From Cryptomeria japonica (taxonomy: Eukaryota; Streptophyta; Pinopsida; Cupressales; Cupressaceae): a stretch of 64,000 nt of DNA. Below the pieces are notes generated by a model. That model saw nothing but the letters and a program-made list of their open reading frames with translations, had not been told where the DNA came from and did no database searches. The stretch lies in contig NC_081410.1 of the NCBI RefSeq assembly GCF_030272615.1, positions 186,892,119-186,956,118 on the forward strand, in the 5' to 3' direction. Numbering within the stretch: position 1 is the first letter of the stretch; each line of letters starts with the position of its first letter. Below are positions 36,693-47,590 of the stretch, one piece after another. The translations under genes and the position numbers were made by a program.

Positions 36693-36698
36693 ACCATT
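36673..36698. repeat. perfect 26-bp palindrome at the arm/loop junction
   Basis: 13-bp half-site GAATGGTGTATAT followed directly by its reverse complement. The right half coincides with the inner end of the hairpin 1 right arm. Confidence 0.9.
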
Positions 36699-37576
36699 CT
36701 TATCTATAAAACTAAATCTACAATTAAAAAATCTATACCAAATATGAAATTATTAAAATAAACATTTCTATATTACTTGTCAATTTAGACATACCTAATC
36801 AGTAACAGTATCCGAACCAAATCAGATCAAATCTGACAAGAAGCATCTTTCTTATATTATTCATCCCACTCAAGATTACACAGACAAAATCAAATCCAAT
36901 TTCCTTTTTCTTCATGTAAAAAATTCTACCATGAGAAGCATCTTCTTAATTTATTTTAATTCTTTTAATAATTTTATTTTTATTTTATTTTAATTTTTTT
37001 AATAATTTTTTATAATAAGTATCTAAAGTTCAATATTTACTTAGTATATTTTCTTTGAATGTTTTTAAGTTTTTATAGTTTGAATTAACTTTTTACTTAA
37101 AGAATGACACATTAAACATATAATATATGATACATAAGTAAAAATTGCACATAAGTAAAAATTTAATGCAAACTATAACTTATTGCTCAAATTTACAAAA
37201 TAAAATGTATATAAATTATACACAAGTAAAAAAATTAAATTCAAACTATGTAAATATTGTATCTAGATTGACAATTTAAAATATATTTATTCAAAATTTC
37301 ATTTGATAGGTGTATTTTAGATTAATGTTTAATATCGCATATCAAAAAAAATGTTAAAATATTTGATTATTTGATTAAATTTATATATTATTAGATTAAA
37401 TAATAATAATAAACATACAAAGAAAATATACTAAGTAAATTTTATTAATTAAATTATAAAAACTTAAATAAATAAACAATTAATAAAACTTAAAAACATT
37501 ATATATTAATAATGTAAGTTAAAAAGATTAAAAATTAATAATAAAACTTAATAAACTTAATAATTTTTAATGTTTT
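36693..37576 (-). repeat. hairpin 1, right arm (inner part)
   Basis: Reverse complement of about 33335-34221. It ends in TTTTAATGTTTT (37565-37576), the left target duplication of the LINE. Confidence 0.88.
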
Positions 37577-37795
37577 GGGGGATGTAGACAAGTCTTTGCA
37601 TCATGCCTGAGGAGCATCTCAGTCTTCAGCCAGCCATGTAAGAAAAACCCTGCAACAAATGAAAGACGGTATTCGGTTTGCAAAGCAGGCGAGTTTGGGG
37701 AAAATGAAGCAATTAGGGCAAAAAAGGCCGATGCCTTGTCACTACCCTCCGACGGAAATTGGCAAGTCTTCCGCTCGAAAAAGGCCAAGAAGAAG

Positions 37796-39247
37796 ATGGG
37801 CGTAAGTAGAAACATGTCTTTAAACTTCGATTGGCACAAATCCACAGCCACAAATCATTATCCGGCTACTGGGGTAAACCTGGTGCCGCTCGGGAAAGTT
37901 AGAAATTTTGAGACAAAACCCAGAACAAGGCAGAGGCGAATATGTAAAATCCCGGCAGATTTGATGGAACCCCAATTCAATTTATTTAGCGAATGTGGGG
38001 TTTTTGCAAAATGGGCAGGAATTGGAGAAGATACAGGAAAAATTATTGATTGGTGGATGGCCCTATATCCGGGACAGGTAAGTATAACTATCCTGGAAAA
38101 TAATTTTATTGCAATTTTGTGTGATAATCAAAATACTAAAAATGAAATTCTCCATGGTATGGTAAAATTGTATAAAGGCCATGGTTTTTTTCGATGTGCA
38201 TGGAAACCGAATTTCAACCCTCACTCACAGAATTTAAATAATTACCCTAGATGGATTAATCTGGGTACATTACCAGTCAAATATCTGAATTTTAAAATCT
38301 TAGAATATATTGGGGAACAGTTTGGTTCTTTTTTGGGCTGTGAAGGTCTAGGACAAGGGGTTTTAAACAAGAATATCAAAATCTTAGTTGAAACTGACAT
38401 TAATTCCCTGGACTTAGATCCCATCATGCTAGTATCGAACTGGGGGGAATGGAGCATTCATCCCACCTTCTATGACGGGGTTATAAATGAGTCTGATATT
38501 AGATTGAAATCATGCCCAGTTCTGGTTAATAATATCGAACAAATGGAAAACCCTCTTTCAAATCAGTATAAAAAAAGCACATCAAATGCATCCCCTGTTC
38601 ATGATAATAGTCCTCCAGTGGCTAACACAGATGAAAATAGAAACAACAATTCCAGTAACATTAGTGATCTTGATAAAATAATAGATGAGGCAAACTCTAT
38701 AAAAGAAGATGCCTTGGTGGAGATGACAAAAAGAATCTCCGATTCGGTGGATTCATTGAAATTTCCATCTGAAACAAAGTCAGTCGAAAATTTGGGACAA
38801 GATAATGAGGCAGATCAAGAAGAAATGTCTTCTAGAATGGCTGCAGTTCTTGAGGTATTCGATAATAAGGTAGTTGAAAATCTTTCTCCGGAAGAGGAAG
38901 CTGAGAAGAGGTTCCTAATTCAGGAACTCTTGGCCTCTATGGATGAGGAAGAAAATAATGAGAATAGGGTAGGAGATATAATACCTATTCCTGTCAATGA
39001 TCACACAGTAGATCAGTCCCAACTGGGAGAGGATGATGGAGAGGGAGGGATAGACTCCCAGCAAACCTTAGGGATAAAAAACATATATGACGGGAAAAAC
39101 TTTCCTGACTGCGCTAGAGAAGCTAAAAGTAGAGGCAGAAAATCTTTGAGCGAATTAAGATTGCAGGATGGAAATGCAAAAGACCAAGGCAAATTAACAA
39201 CCTTCTTTGATGCTGGGAAGGGGAAGGGCCTTCCCACGGCCCCATGA
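37796..39247 (+). CDS. LINE ORF1, putative RNA-binding protein
   Basis: Intact frame of 483 residues from the first in-frame ATG (37796-37798) to TGA. The same frame is open without a stop back to about 37580, so the true start may be upstream or the 5' end lost. The middle (about 38070-38460) holds a segment resembling the DUF4283-type domain of plant LINE ORF1 proteins (PRWINLGTLPVKYLNFKIL). The C-terminal half is acidic, Asn/Glu-rich and probably disordered. No CCHC knuckle is visible, unlike many plant relatives. The TGA overlaps the ORF2 ATG in ATGA. Family role: binding element RNA in the retrotransposition particle. Confidence 0.75.
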   Translation: MGVSRNMSLNFDWHKSTATNHYPATGVNLVPLGKVRNFETKPRTRQRRICKIPADLMEPQFNLFSECGVFAKWAGIGEDTGKIIDWWMALYPGQVSITILENNFIAILCDNQNTKNEILHGMVKLYKGHGFFRCAWKPNFNPHSQNLNNYPRWINLGTLPVKYLNFKILEYIGEQFGSFLGCEGLGQGVLNKNIKILVETDINSLDLDPIMLVSNWGEWSIHPTFYDGVINESDIRLKSCPVLVNNIEQMENPLSNQYKKSTSNASPVHDNSPPVANTDENRNNNSSNISDLDKIIDEANSIKEDALVEMTKRISDSVDSLKFPSETKSVENLGQDNEADQEEMSSRMAAVLEVFDNKVVENLSPEEEAEKRFLIQELLASMDEEENNENRVGDIIPIPVNDHTVDQSQLGEDDGEGGIDSQQTLGIKNIYDGKNFPDCAREAKSRGRKSLSELRLQDGNAKDQGKLTTFFDAGKGKGLPTAP

Positions 39248-42200
39248 AAATCTCTTCATGGAATGTTAGGGGCATGAATGCCCCTAACAAACAGCGTCTA
39301 ATTAGACGCAACATTATAAAATGGAAACATGACATCGTCCTCATACAAGAAACTAAATTAGCCCAGGTAGAAGCTGAGGCTTTTAAAAGGAAATTAGGTC
39401 TTCTTTGTTGTGAATTTGTGGAAGCCAGGGGAGCTTCTGGTGGTATTGGAATAATTTGGAATCCACGTAGTATATTATTTCATCCTATAGCAGGTAATAG
39501 AAACTGGCTATTGGGAAAGGTAATAAGCAAACACAACAATCTCACATTCACCCTTATAAACATTTATGGCCCGATCCTGGATGCAGGAAAGCGCAGGGTT
39601 TGGTCGGAAATCTCGTTTATGATGGGGCTAGATACCTCTTCCCCTGTCATTCTAGGAGGGGACTTCAATGCTATCCTGAATTTATCAGAAAAACAGGGTG
39701 GTATTCGTAGGGAACCGCAATCCTTAAAAGACTTTAGAGAGTGGGTTGCTTACAACAATCTGATAGATATAGAAACTAGTAATGGTGTGTATACCTGGTA
39801 CAATAGAAGATCAGGCTTTACACAAATCGCTGAGAGATTAGATAGATTCCTTTTTAGAGGGAACTTAAGCGAACTAGCAGTTAACCTCTCTGCTTCACTA
39901 ATCCCATCTTCAGGATCTGACCATTACCCTGTCATCCTCAATATTGAGGGAGAGGCTACACCGTGGTGTTGCCCCTTTAAGTTTGAAAAAATGTGGATGC
40001 AAAATCCAGATTTCTATGATCTCGTCTCCAGGTGGTGGTCTGAGGTTAGTTTCTAGGAATCAAAAATGTTTTGCCTTGTAAATAAATTAAAACATCTCAA
40101 GAGCAAGTTACTGAAATGGAATAGTGAAGTTTTCGGTAACATTTTTGAAACCAAAATGTCATTAGAAAAAGAAATCGTAGACCTAAATGAAAAAGTGTTT
40201 AGACTAGGAATGGATCAGGATAGCTTCCTCAAAGAAAAGGAGCTTCTCGGGAAATATGAGGATACGTTGACAAAAGAAGAAATATTTTGGAAACAGAAGT
40301 CTAGAGAGAATTGGCTTCAGAATGGGGATAGGAATACTAAGTTCTTCCACAATAGTACAAAAATTAGGAGGAACACTAATAGTATTCACAAGGTCATGAG
40401 TAGTAATGGTATATTACTGGAAGATCAAGATGACATAACTACAGAAGCGGTTAATCATTTTAAAACCCTGTTCAGTTCGGAATCCTCCCTTAAAGATGCC
40501 AATTTAACTTTGCTTAGGAATATTCCTAAGATCATAACTGAAAATCAAAACAAAGCACTTAACAACAAATTTACAGATTCTGAAGTAAAATTAGCATTGG
40601 GGCAGCTTAACCCTGATAAAGCACCCGGCCCGGATGGTTTTCTTGCTTGCTTTTTTCAAAAATGCTGGCACATTATTGGTAAAGATGTAGTGGAAGCTCT
40701 GGAAGCAGTTAGAAACTCTGGGAGAATTTTAAGGGAGATCAAAAACACTTTCATTGCCTTGATCCCTAAAAAGGAGGAATCAAGAAATTTTGGAGACTTT
40801 CGACCTATCTCCTTATGTAACACAATTTACAAACTTTTTACTAAAATTTTAGCAAATAGATTGAAAGGCATCCTCTCGTGCATAATTTCTGAGGAACAGA
40901 CCGGTTTCATACCAGGTAGATCTATCTTTGATGGCATTATTATTGCTCAAGAAGTCATGCACTCGTTACAACAGAATCGATCAGCTGCTATGATGATCAA
41001 GCTAGACATTAAGAAGGCATATGATAAAGTCGATTGGAGATTTCTGTGTAAATTTTTAGAATCCTTTGGTTTTTCTAAACAATGGATCAATTTAATCTTC
41101 GAATGCATTTCATCTCCCAGGGTATCATTACTTATAAATGGCTCCCCAGCTGGCTTCTTCCAGATATCTAGAGGGATTAGACAAGGGGATCCTTTATCCC
41201 CTTTCTTATTTATCATAATGGCAGAGGGCCTTGGGAGAATCATCTCAAGTGCTCGAATGAATCAGATCATCAAAGGTATTAAAATTACTAATGGAATGGA
41301 GGCCATAACCCACCAGCAGTTTGCTGATGACACAATGCTAATGGGATGTGCGAATAGGTCTGAAGCCATGGCCTTCAAAAGGATTCTTGACATTTATGCA
41401 TTAGCTTCTGGTCAGGAGGTGAACAAGAATAAATCGGAAATCTTCTTCTTTAACACTTCGCAAAACATAGAGACAGATATTTGTAATATCTTAGGGTTTG
41501 ATAAAGGGAATCTTCCTTGTAAATATCTAGGGATTCCGATGGATAAGGGAAACAATATAAATTCATTATGGAAAGGAATCCTTGAAAAGATGGATCTCAG
41601 GTTGGATTCTTGGAAGAACAAATACCTATCTTCGGCTGGGAGAATTACATTACTAAAAGCTGTTATGGCGGCTATTCCGATATACCAAATGTCCTGCCAG
41701 CAATTACCTAAAGGTGCTCGACTAGAAATGATAAAAAAATGAGGAAGTTCTTTTGGAATATGAACTCTGACAAAAAGAAATTTGCTTTAATTTCTTGGGA
41801 TAAAATTAGCCAGCCAATCAATATAGGGGGAGTTGGCATCAAAGATTTGGGGGTTCAAAACATGGCTCTGGGGGCGAAGTTAGTCTGGAAAATGTACTCG
41901 GAACCGGATCTTAAATGGGTAAGGATCCTCAAAGCTAAATATCTCACTAATTCCAATCCTGATAGTATTCTAAGGACGACAATACTACCAAAGGGTTCCA
42001 AAGTCTGGAATTTTATGTTAGAATGTAGAGAGGTGATCAGAGATTATCTGACTTGGGATATTGCGGAAGGATCTGAGGCATTGTTTTGGGAAGACTCGTG
42101 GGGGGGGTATTCAGCCCTTGACAAAACAGGAATAAGCGAAGAAGGTATAGAACATTGCAAATCAATCAGGGGCAGGTTTGTTAAGGATTATATCAAGCTT

Positions 42201-43466
42201 ATTTCCAATGACCCCGCTTTGGGTTGGGAGTGGAAACCCCTTGACGAGTTGAACTTGACAAATGAGGATAAGGATATCCTTTAGAATAATTTGAGGCATA
42301 GGCATTTTTCATTACATAGTGGGAAAGATAGGATAATTTGGGCGGGTAGTTCTTCGGGCATTTATAAAGCCAAAGAAGGATACTCACTTTTAAAACTCAG
42401 AAGAGCTGTAACCAATCCTAATATTCTGATTAGCCTATGCTGGAATAACGCAGGTCTACCCAAAGCTGGTATCTTCTTGTGGGCAGCTTCCCAAAAAAGG
42501 ATTCTTACATCAGATTGGTTCTCAAAATTAGGATTCATGGGACCATCGAGATGCCCTCTATGCGAATCTGAGGAAGAAAATGTGGATCACCTGCTTCTTA
42601 ATTGTAGTTTCAGTCAGAGATGTTGGGATTGGCTATGCTCAAGCCTTGGTTGGCCGACTCCGAGACCTAGGGACATTTCAGAATGGCTGATTAGTTGGCA
42701 ACCTCCCCTCACAAAGGATATATACCACTTAGTATGGCAAATAGTGCCGACAGTCCTCATATGGGAAATATGGAAGGAGAGAAACAGGCGGATCTTTAAA
42801 GAATCAAAATTGAGGGTAGAATCCCTTCTAAATAAGATCGAGGCAACAATTGTGGAAAAAGTCAATAATAGACTAAGACATACACAGGAAAAGTCTATTA
42901 ATTTAACCAGATGGGATGAGGTTCTTCGATCTAAGTGGATGGGTTTGATAATTCCCCCATTTTTGGGGAGTGGTGGTAAATAGGCTGAGATAGATAGGAA
43001 GCTTACAAAGTGGGCTCCCCCTCGAGAGGGCTGGGCTAAGCTAAATTTTGATGGTGCCTCTCATGGGAATCCTGGTATAGCAGGTATAGGGTGTGCTATT
43101 CACCAAGATAACGGAGTACTAATAGCTAGCATTAATAAGCCTATTGGTGTGGCCTCGAATAACAAGGCTGAGTTTTCAGCGTTATGGGAGGGATTGATTT
43201 TAGCTAAATCACTCAAGATCAAATATCTAGAAATAGAGGGGGATTCGTCGTTAACTATAAATGCAGTCAGGGCTAGGGAAGTGTCTAATTGGAAATTGAA
43301 AGTGGAATTAAAAAGTATTCTGGACTTGATCAAATACTTTGAGGAAACTTCGGTTAAACATATTTATAGGGAAGGCAATTCTATTGCAGACAAGTTAGCC
43401 AATTTAGGGGCAGGTGGTAATTCGAATGTCTTTAGGAAGGATAGCCCCATGGATAATTTTAGGTGA
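39244..43466 (+). pseudogene. LINE ORF2: endonuclease, reverse transcriptase, RNase H (broken)
   Basis: Starts at ATG 39244-39246, overlapping the ORF1 stop. The APE-type endonuclease spans 39244-39950 with SSWNVRG, IQETKL, LGGDFNAI and SDHYPV. RT spans about 40590-41430, with KAPGPDGF, FRPISLCN, IRQGDPLSPFLF and the catalytic FADD (about 41320-41331). A zinc-finger-like region CPLCESEEENVDHLLLNC (about 42550-42605) and an RNase H (LNFDGASHGNPG, NKAEFSALWEGL, EGDSSLTINA, EGNSIADKLA) complete it, ending TGA 43464-43466. Breaks are TAG at 40054-40056, 42282-42284 and 42981-42983, plus a one-base frame change at a run of seven A at 41733-41739. All catalytic residues checked are present. Confidence 0.93.
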
Positions 43467-45291
43467 TGTCCGTGTCACCCCTTCATATCACTCCTCTCCA
43501 AGTCCTATCCCAGTTCCTCATTTATAAACTCTAGAAAGGGTGGCCACAGTCTCCTTATCTCAGCATTTTGGTAAACTTAGATTCAGATATATATATATAC
43601 ATATATATATATGTACTCACATATATATATATATATATATATAAACAATCCCATACCCATCGGATGGATTCATGATACATGATGTATTCATATATTTATA
43701 AATATATACACATATATATATTCATATATATAGATATGTGTATATATATACAATCATATATATATACATATTTACATATCCTCATATATATATGTATATG
43801 TGTGTGTATGTGTGGGTGTAATTAGAAAATTGCACAATCACACACACGCATATATACATATATATATACAGAATCTATATATATATGAGTATGTGTATAT
43901 ATAAATATATATATATTTATATATATCCATATCTGAACCTTCATATTTGCTTGCTTACTTTCTCCTAATCGATCCCTTGACTACCATTCTGTGAGTGGGT
44001 GCCAGGGGTGTTTCAGTCGTGTTGAGAGGAGATTGGTAGAAGATTGATTCCTCTGTTCTGGCACTTGTAGGTTATCCTTCCAATGCATGTAATCTGAGTT
44101 AAGATTGTCCTGGGTAGCGAAGGTATAGAATTCAATAAGGATAAAATTTTATCTTCTAATGACAATTTGGGTCTGCCAGGCTTTGTGTATTCAAACTATG
44201 GTTACTGGTTCTTTTGATTTCTGGTACTCAAGAATCTTCATATCGGATAGAGTTGGTAATAAATCTAACATAGAATATAAGCCTTGTTTTTAAATTGGGA
44301 CAGATATTTCTAGCTTCAGTCTCGATGTTTGCATGACAGTAGAGGTTGTTTACAGTATAGCTTAGCTTTCGACTTAACTTGTTTTTGAGATACCCTGTAT
44401 CTTTCGTGTGGGGTTCATTCGGGTTTTTCAAATGACTGTGGAATGGGTGGCAGGTTTTTTTGTTGAGGTTATGTGGAGGGTAGTAGTGGTAAAACCAGAT
44501 TTTGTCTTGGATTCAGATTATTAGTTGGTTCTATTTATGATAAGTCTTTGGATAGTCCCTCTGCTCTTTTGTTGTTTCACTCCTTTTCCAGGCATATTTA
44601 TTTCTGTGTGCATCTGTATATACTCATGATCATGGCAGACTCAATGACAGATTATCTCGCATATTGGCATATAAATACATATACACATGCATATGAAAAT
44701 ATTTATGTTATGGAGAACCTGATTTCTGCAGAATTAAAAGTATTCAAGAATCTGATAGAAATTGATTCTTTCCATTAGTAGGCAGAATTGTAGCTTGGAT
44801 AATCTCTTAAATTGAAACCCAAAAGGTTAAGATGGTTTCAAGCTAAGGGATATCCAGGCTATAATCCTCTTACATAAATAGAAAGATGTAATTATTCATT
44901 GAATTATTGCTGCAAACTATCAAGTTTACTATGCTTCTAACAGTCTGGCAAAGTATGTTGCAATAAGGTTTTGCAGATTCGGGAAATAGGACAAAAGTTA
45001 AAGCTCGATGCATTAATGGATTAGCCAAATCTGGGAAGATGGATCCATCCGGAAAGTGCTGAAAGATTTTATGTACAGAAAGAATCTAAATGTATTATTA
45101 TGTCAGCCTACATCCTCAGATGAGGATTTGGAAAAATGTACAGTTGTTTATAATATCTGATCCCAGAAGGGATCTGGGCTAGACCGGAGGTTTTCTTATC
45201 TCCATTCTTTCCTACCAGTGCCCACACTGAATGGAGATGTAATATTTTTTATAAAAAATAATAAAATTTTGGCTTCGGCCTTTTATCGATC
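43467..45291 (+). other. LINE 3' untranslated region with AT microsatellites
   Basis: 1.8 kb without a coding frame. 43584-43930 is dominated by TATATA and ACATATATAT runs broken by short unique words. The terminal segment with ATAAAATTTTGGCTTCGGCC precedes the poly(A). Confidence 0.8.
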
Positions 45292-45318
45292 AAAAAAAAA
45301 AAAAAATTTTAATGTTTT

Positions 45319-45785
45319 TAACTTAAAATTTAATATTATAATTAACTATTAATTTATTATATTTATTATATTTATTATTTCAAAAATATAGCTTAAAAAA
45401 TTGAAAAAATATAATAAATAAAAAATTATGAAAAAATATTAAAATAAATTATTTCAATTTTAAAAATATAATCAAACATTAAAGAAAACACATAACTTAT
45501 TATTTAAAAACTTTAAATACATAATTAATTATTAATTTATTATTTTACAAATATAACTAAAAAAATAAAAAATTATAAAAACATATTTAAAAAAATTATT
45601 TCAATTTAAAAAATATAATCATACATTTAAACAAAAAAAACTTTCCTCCACCCCCAACGGACTTATCAAAAAAAATGAAAAATGTTCTAAAGGACTGGAG
45701 ATGGCATGGTCAGTTTGATTGGACGGTCACGTCATCACATGGGGCATGGCATGGCATGGGGCGGGCCATTTTGTCCGCTGCGTAG
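45319..45785 (-). repeat. hairpin 1, right arm (outer part)
   Basis: Continues the inverted repeat after the LINE and matches about 32867-33333. It ends GTCCGCTGCGTAG, lacking the final CCAGTG found at the true right end of the element. Confidence 0.88.
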
Positions 45786-46260
45786 ATTAAATGCTTTGTT
45801 TTTGTTTTTTGGAATGTTTTTTTTTCTAAATCATTTTCATTCTAACTTGTATCTTTACAATAAAATTATAAATAATGCAAGTAATAATATAATACAAATC
45901 ATTTAAAGATATGTATAATTTTTTTTAATATATTAAATTATAACAATGCTATTATTTGTTTTTTTAAATTTAAAAATTATTTTAACTTGTCATAACTTTA
46001 TTTTAATTTGTGGCAATTTTTTTTTTTTGATTGGTAATGAGCCGAAGCCGGTGTACATACCCTACCCCCTTGTGGGATTTAAACTTGTGACCTCTCTTTT
46101 AAGAGCACAAATTCTCCACCACTAGGCCAACTCAAGTTATACGAATTTGTGGCAACTTATTATCTTGAAATATATAAATATAAAATTATAATACTTAAAA
46201 TTATAAAAAATTATTAAAATTAAAATAAATGAATGTTATCATTTTTTTTATTATTCTTTA
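45786..46260 (+). repeat. hairpin 2, left arm (with SINE)
   Basis: Begins ATTAAATGCTTTG directly after hairpin 1 and is the inverted counterpart of about 47150-47590. A SINE interrupts it at 46017-46143. Similarity is lower than in hairpin 1. Confidence 0.75.
46017..46143 (-). mobile_element. tRNA-derived SINE
   Basis: 127-bp insertion with perfect 12-bp duplication AATTTGTGGCAA (46005-46016 and 46144-46155). Minus strand shows an A-box-like TGGCCTAGTGG (46119-46129), a B-box-like AGTTTAAATCC (46075-46085) and a 3' end GGCTTCGGCTCATTACCAATC followed by 12 A. The opposite arm of hairpin 2 (about 47376-47400) has the empty site. The GGCTTCGGC tail resembles the 3' end of the LINE in this window, as expected if a LINE of that type mobilised it. 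Confidence 0.85.
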
Positions 46261-46405
46261 TCATTACAATTTTTATTGAAAAGATTATGAATACAATACA
46301 AATAAATGATTTTTATCCTTTTTTATATTATTCTTTATTAAATTTTTTAATAAAGATTATATTCTTTATTAATTAATTTTTATTAATGAGGAAGATTCTT
46401 TTAGG

Positions 46406-47110
46406 GTTTGGAATGAATCTTATTAATCTTTGGAGATCCTAAAATAGTAGAAATATAATTCATATCTACATAATTATGTTAGAAAATAAATTATTGAAAA
46501 GAAAAATCTATAATGATTAATACTTCTTCATCTTAATTCCTAACCCTAACCCTAACTAGGACATCGACACTAACCCTAGCCATAATCCTAACCATAACCC
46601 TAAATCATAAGCTTAATCATAAAACTAACCCTAACCCTAATCCTCTAAGCCTAACCTCAACCATAATGTAAACCCTAACCCTAACCATAACCATATTCCT
46701 TCCTCTAAAGTTTGGAATGAATCTTATTAATCTTTGGAGATCCCTAAAATGGTAGAAATGTAATTGATATCTACATAATTATGTCAAAAAATAAATTATT
46801 GAAAAGAAAAATCTATAATGGATTAATACTTCATCTTAATTCCTAACCCTAACCCTAGCCATAATCCTAGTCATAACCCTAAATCTTAAGCTTAATCATA
46901 AAACTAACCCTAACCCTAATCATCTAAGCCTAACCTCAACCATAATGTAAATCCTAATCCTAACCATAACGATATTCCTAACCATAATCCCAAGTTGCGA
47001 GTCTAACAATAATCCTAACCTTAACCCTAACCATGTTGTAAATCCTTACCATAGCCATGATGTAAATCCTAACCATAACCTCCTAACCCTAACCATAAGA
47101 CTAACATTAA
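46406..47110. repeat. degenerate CCCTAA-like repeats in a 304-bp tandem duplication
   Basis: Two units start with GTTTGGAATGAATC at 46406 and 46710 and share about 110 bp of unique sequence followed by many CTAACCCTAAC, CATAACC and CTAATCC variants (about 46540-46700 and 46840-47105). The words are 6-mers, not the CCCTAAA heptamer of most plant telomeres. They fill the loop of hairpin 2. Confidence 0.8.
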
Positions 47111-47149
47111 AATTATACAAATTATTATAATTAAAATGAAAGATTGTTA

Positions 47150-47590
47150 TGGTTTTTTATATTATTCTTTATTAATTATTTTGATTATTATAGTTTTTAT
47201 TTTTACTACAAAATTATTATATTATATTGATAATATATAGTACTAATCTTGTAAAAACTATAATAATAAAAATAATTAATAAAGATTAATATAAAAAAGA
47301 TAACAATCATTTATTTTAATTCATAATAATTTGTATAATTTTAATTGTTATAATTTTATATTTAACATATTATAAGATAATAAGTTACACAAGTTAAAAT
47401 AAATTTATGACAAGTTAAAATAATTAATTTATATTTAAATTTTCTTAACATCTTTAATTTATTAAAAATAAATTAAATTAAATTAATTTTTTTTAAGTAA
47501 ATAAATAATTTTATTGTAAAAGATAGAAGTTAAAATGAAAATGATTTGGAAAAAAATAAATTCCAAAAGAACAAAAACAAAGCATTTAAT
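47150..47590 (-). repeat. hairpin 2, right arm
   Basis: Inverted counterpart of 45786-46260. Ends CAAAGCATTTAAT. Contains the empty SINE site. Confidence 0.75.

Larger units (their letters stand above)
37577..45306 (+). mobile_element. L1-type LINE retrotransposon
   Basis: 7,730 bp with two ORFs, a long 3' region and a 15-A tail (45292-45306). A 12-bp duplication TTTTAATGTTTT lies at 37565-37576 and 45307-45318. The tail is preceded by GGCTTCGGCCTTTTATCGAT. It split the right arm of hairpin 1; the left arm shows the empty site. ORF2 carries three amber stops and one frameshift, so it is no longer autonomous, but domain motifs are intact. It may be slightly 5'-truncated because the ORF1 frame is open from the first bases. 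Confidence 0.95.

Noticed and set aside
37731-37733. ATG at 37731 as LINE ORF1 start
   Set aside because: It is in a different frame from ORF1; the first in-frame ATG is 37796.
46540-47105. True telomere or fused chromosome end
   Set aside because: Repeats are degenerate hexamers inside a 304-bp tandem unit within a transposable element, not CCCTAAA arrays.
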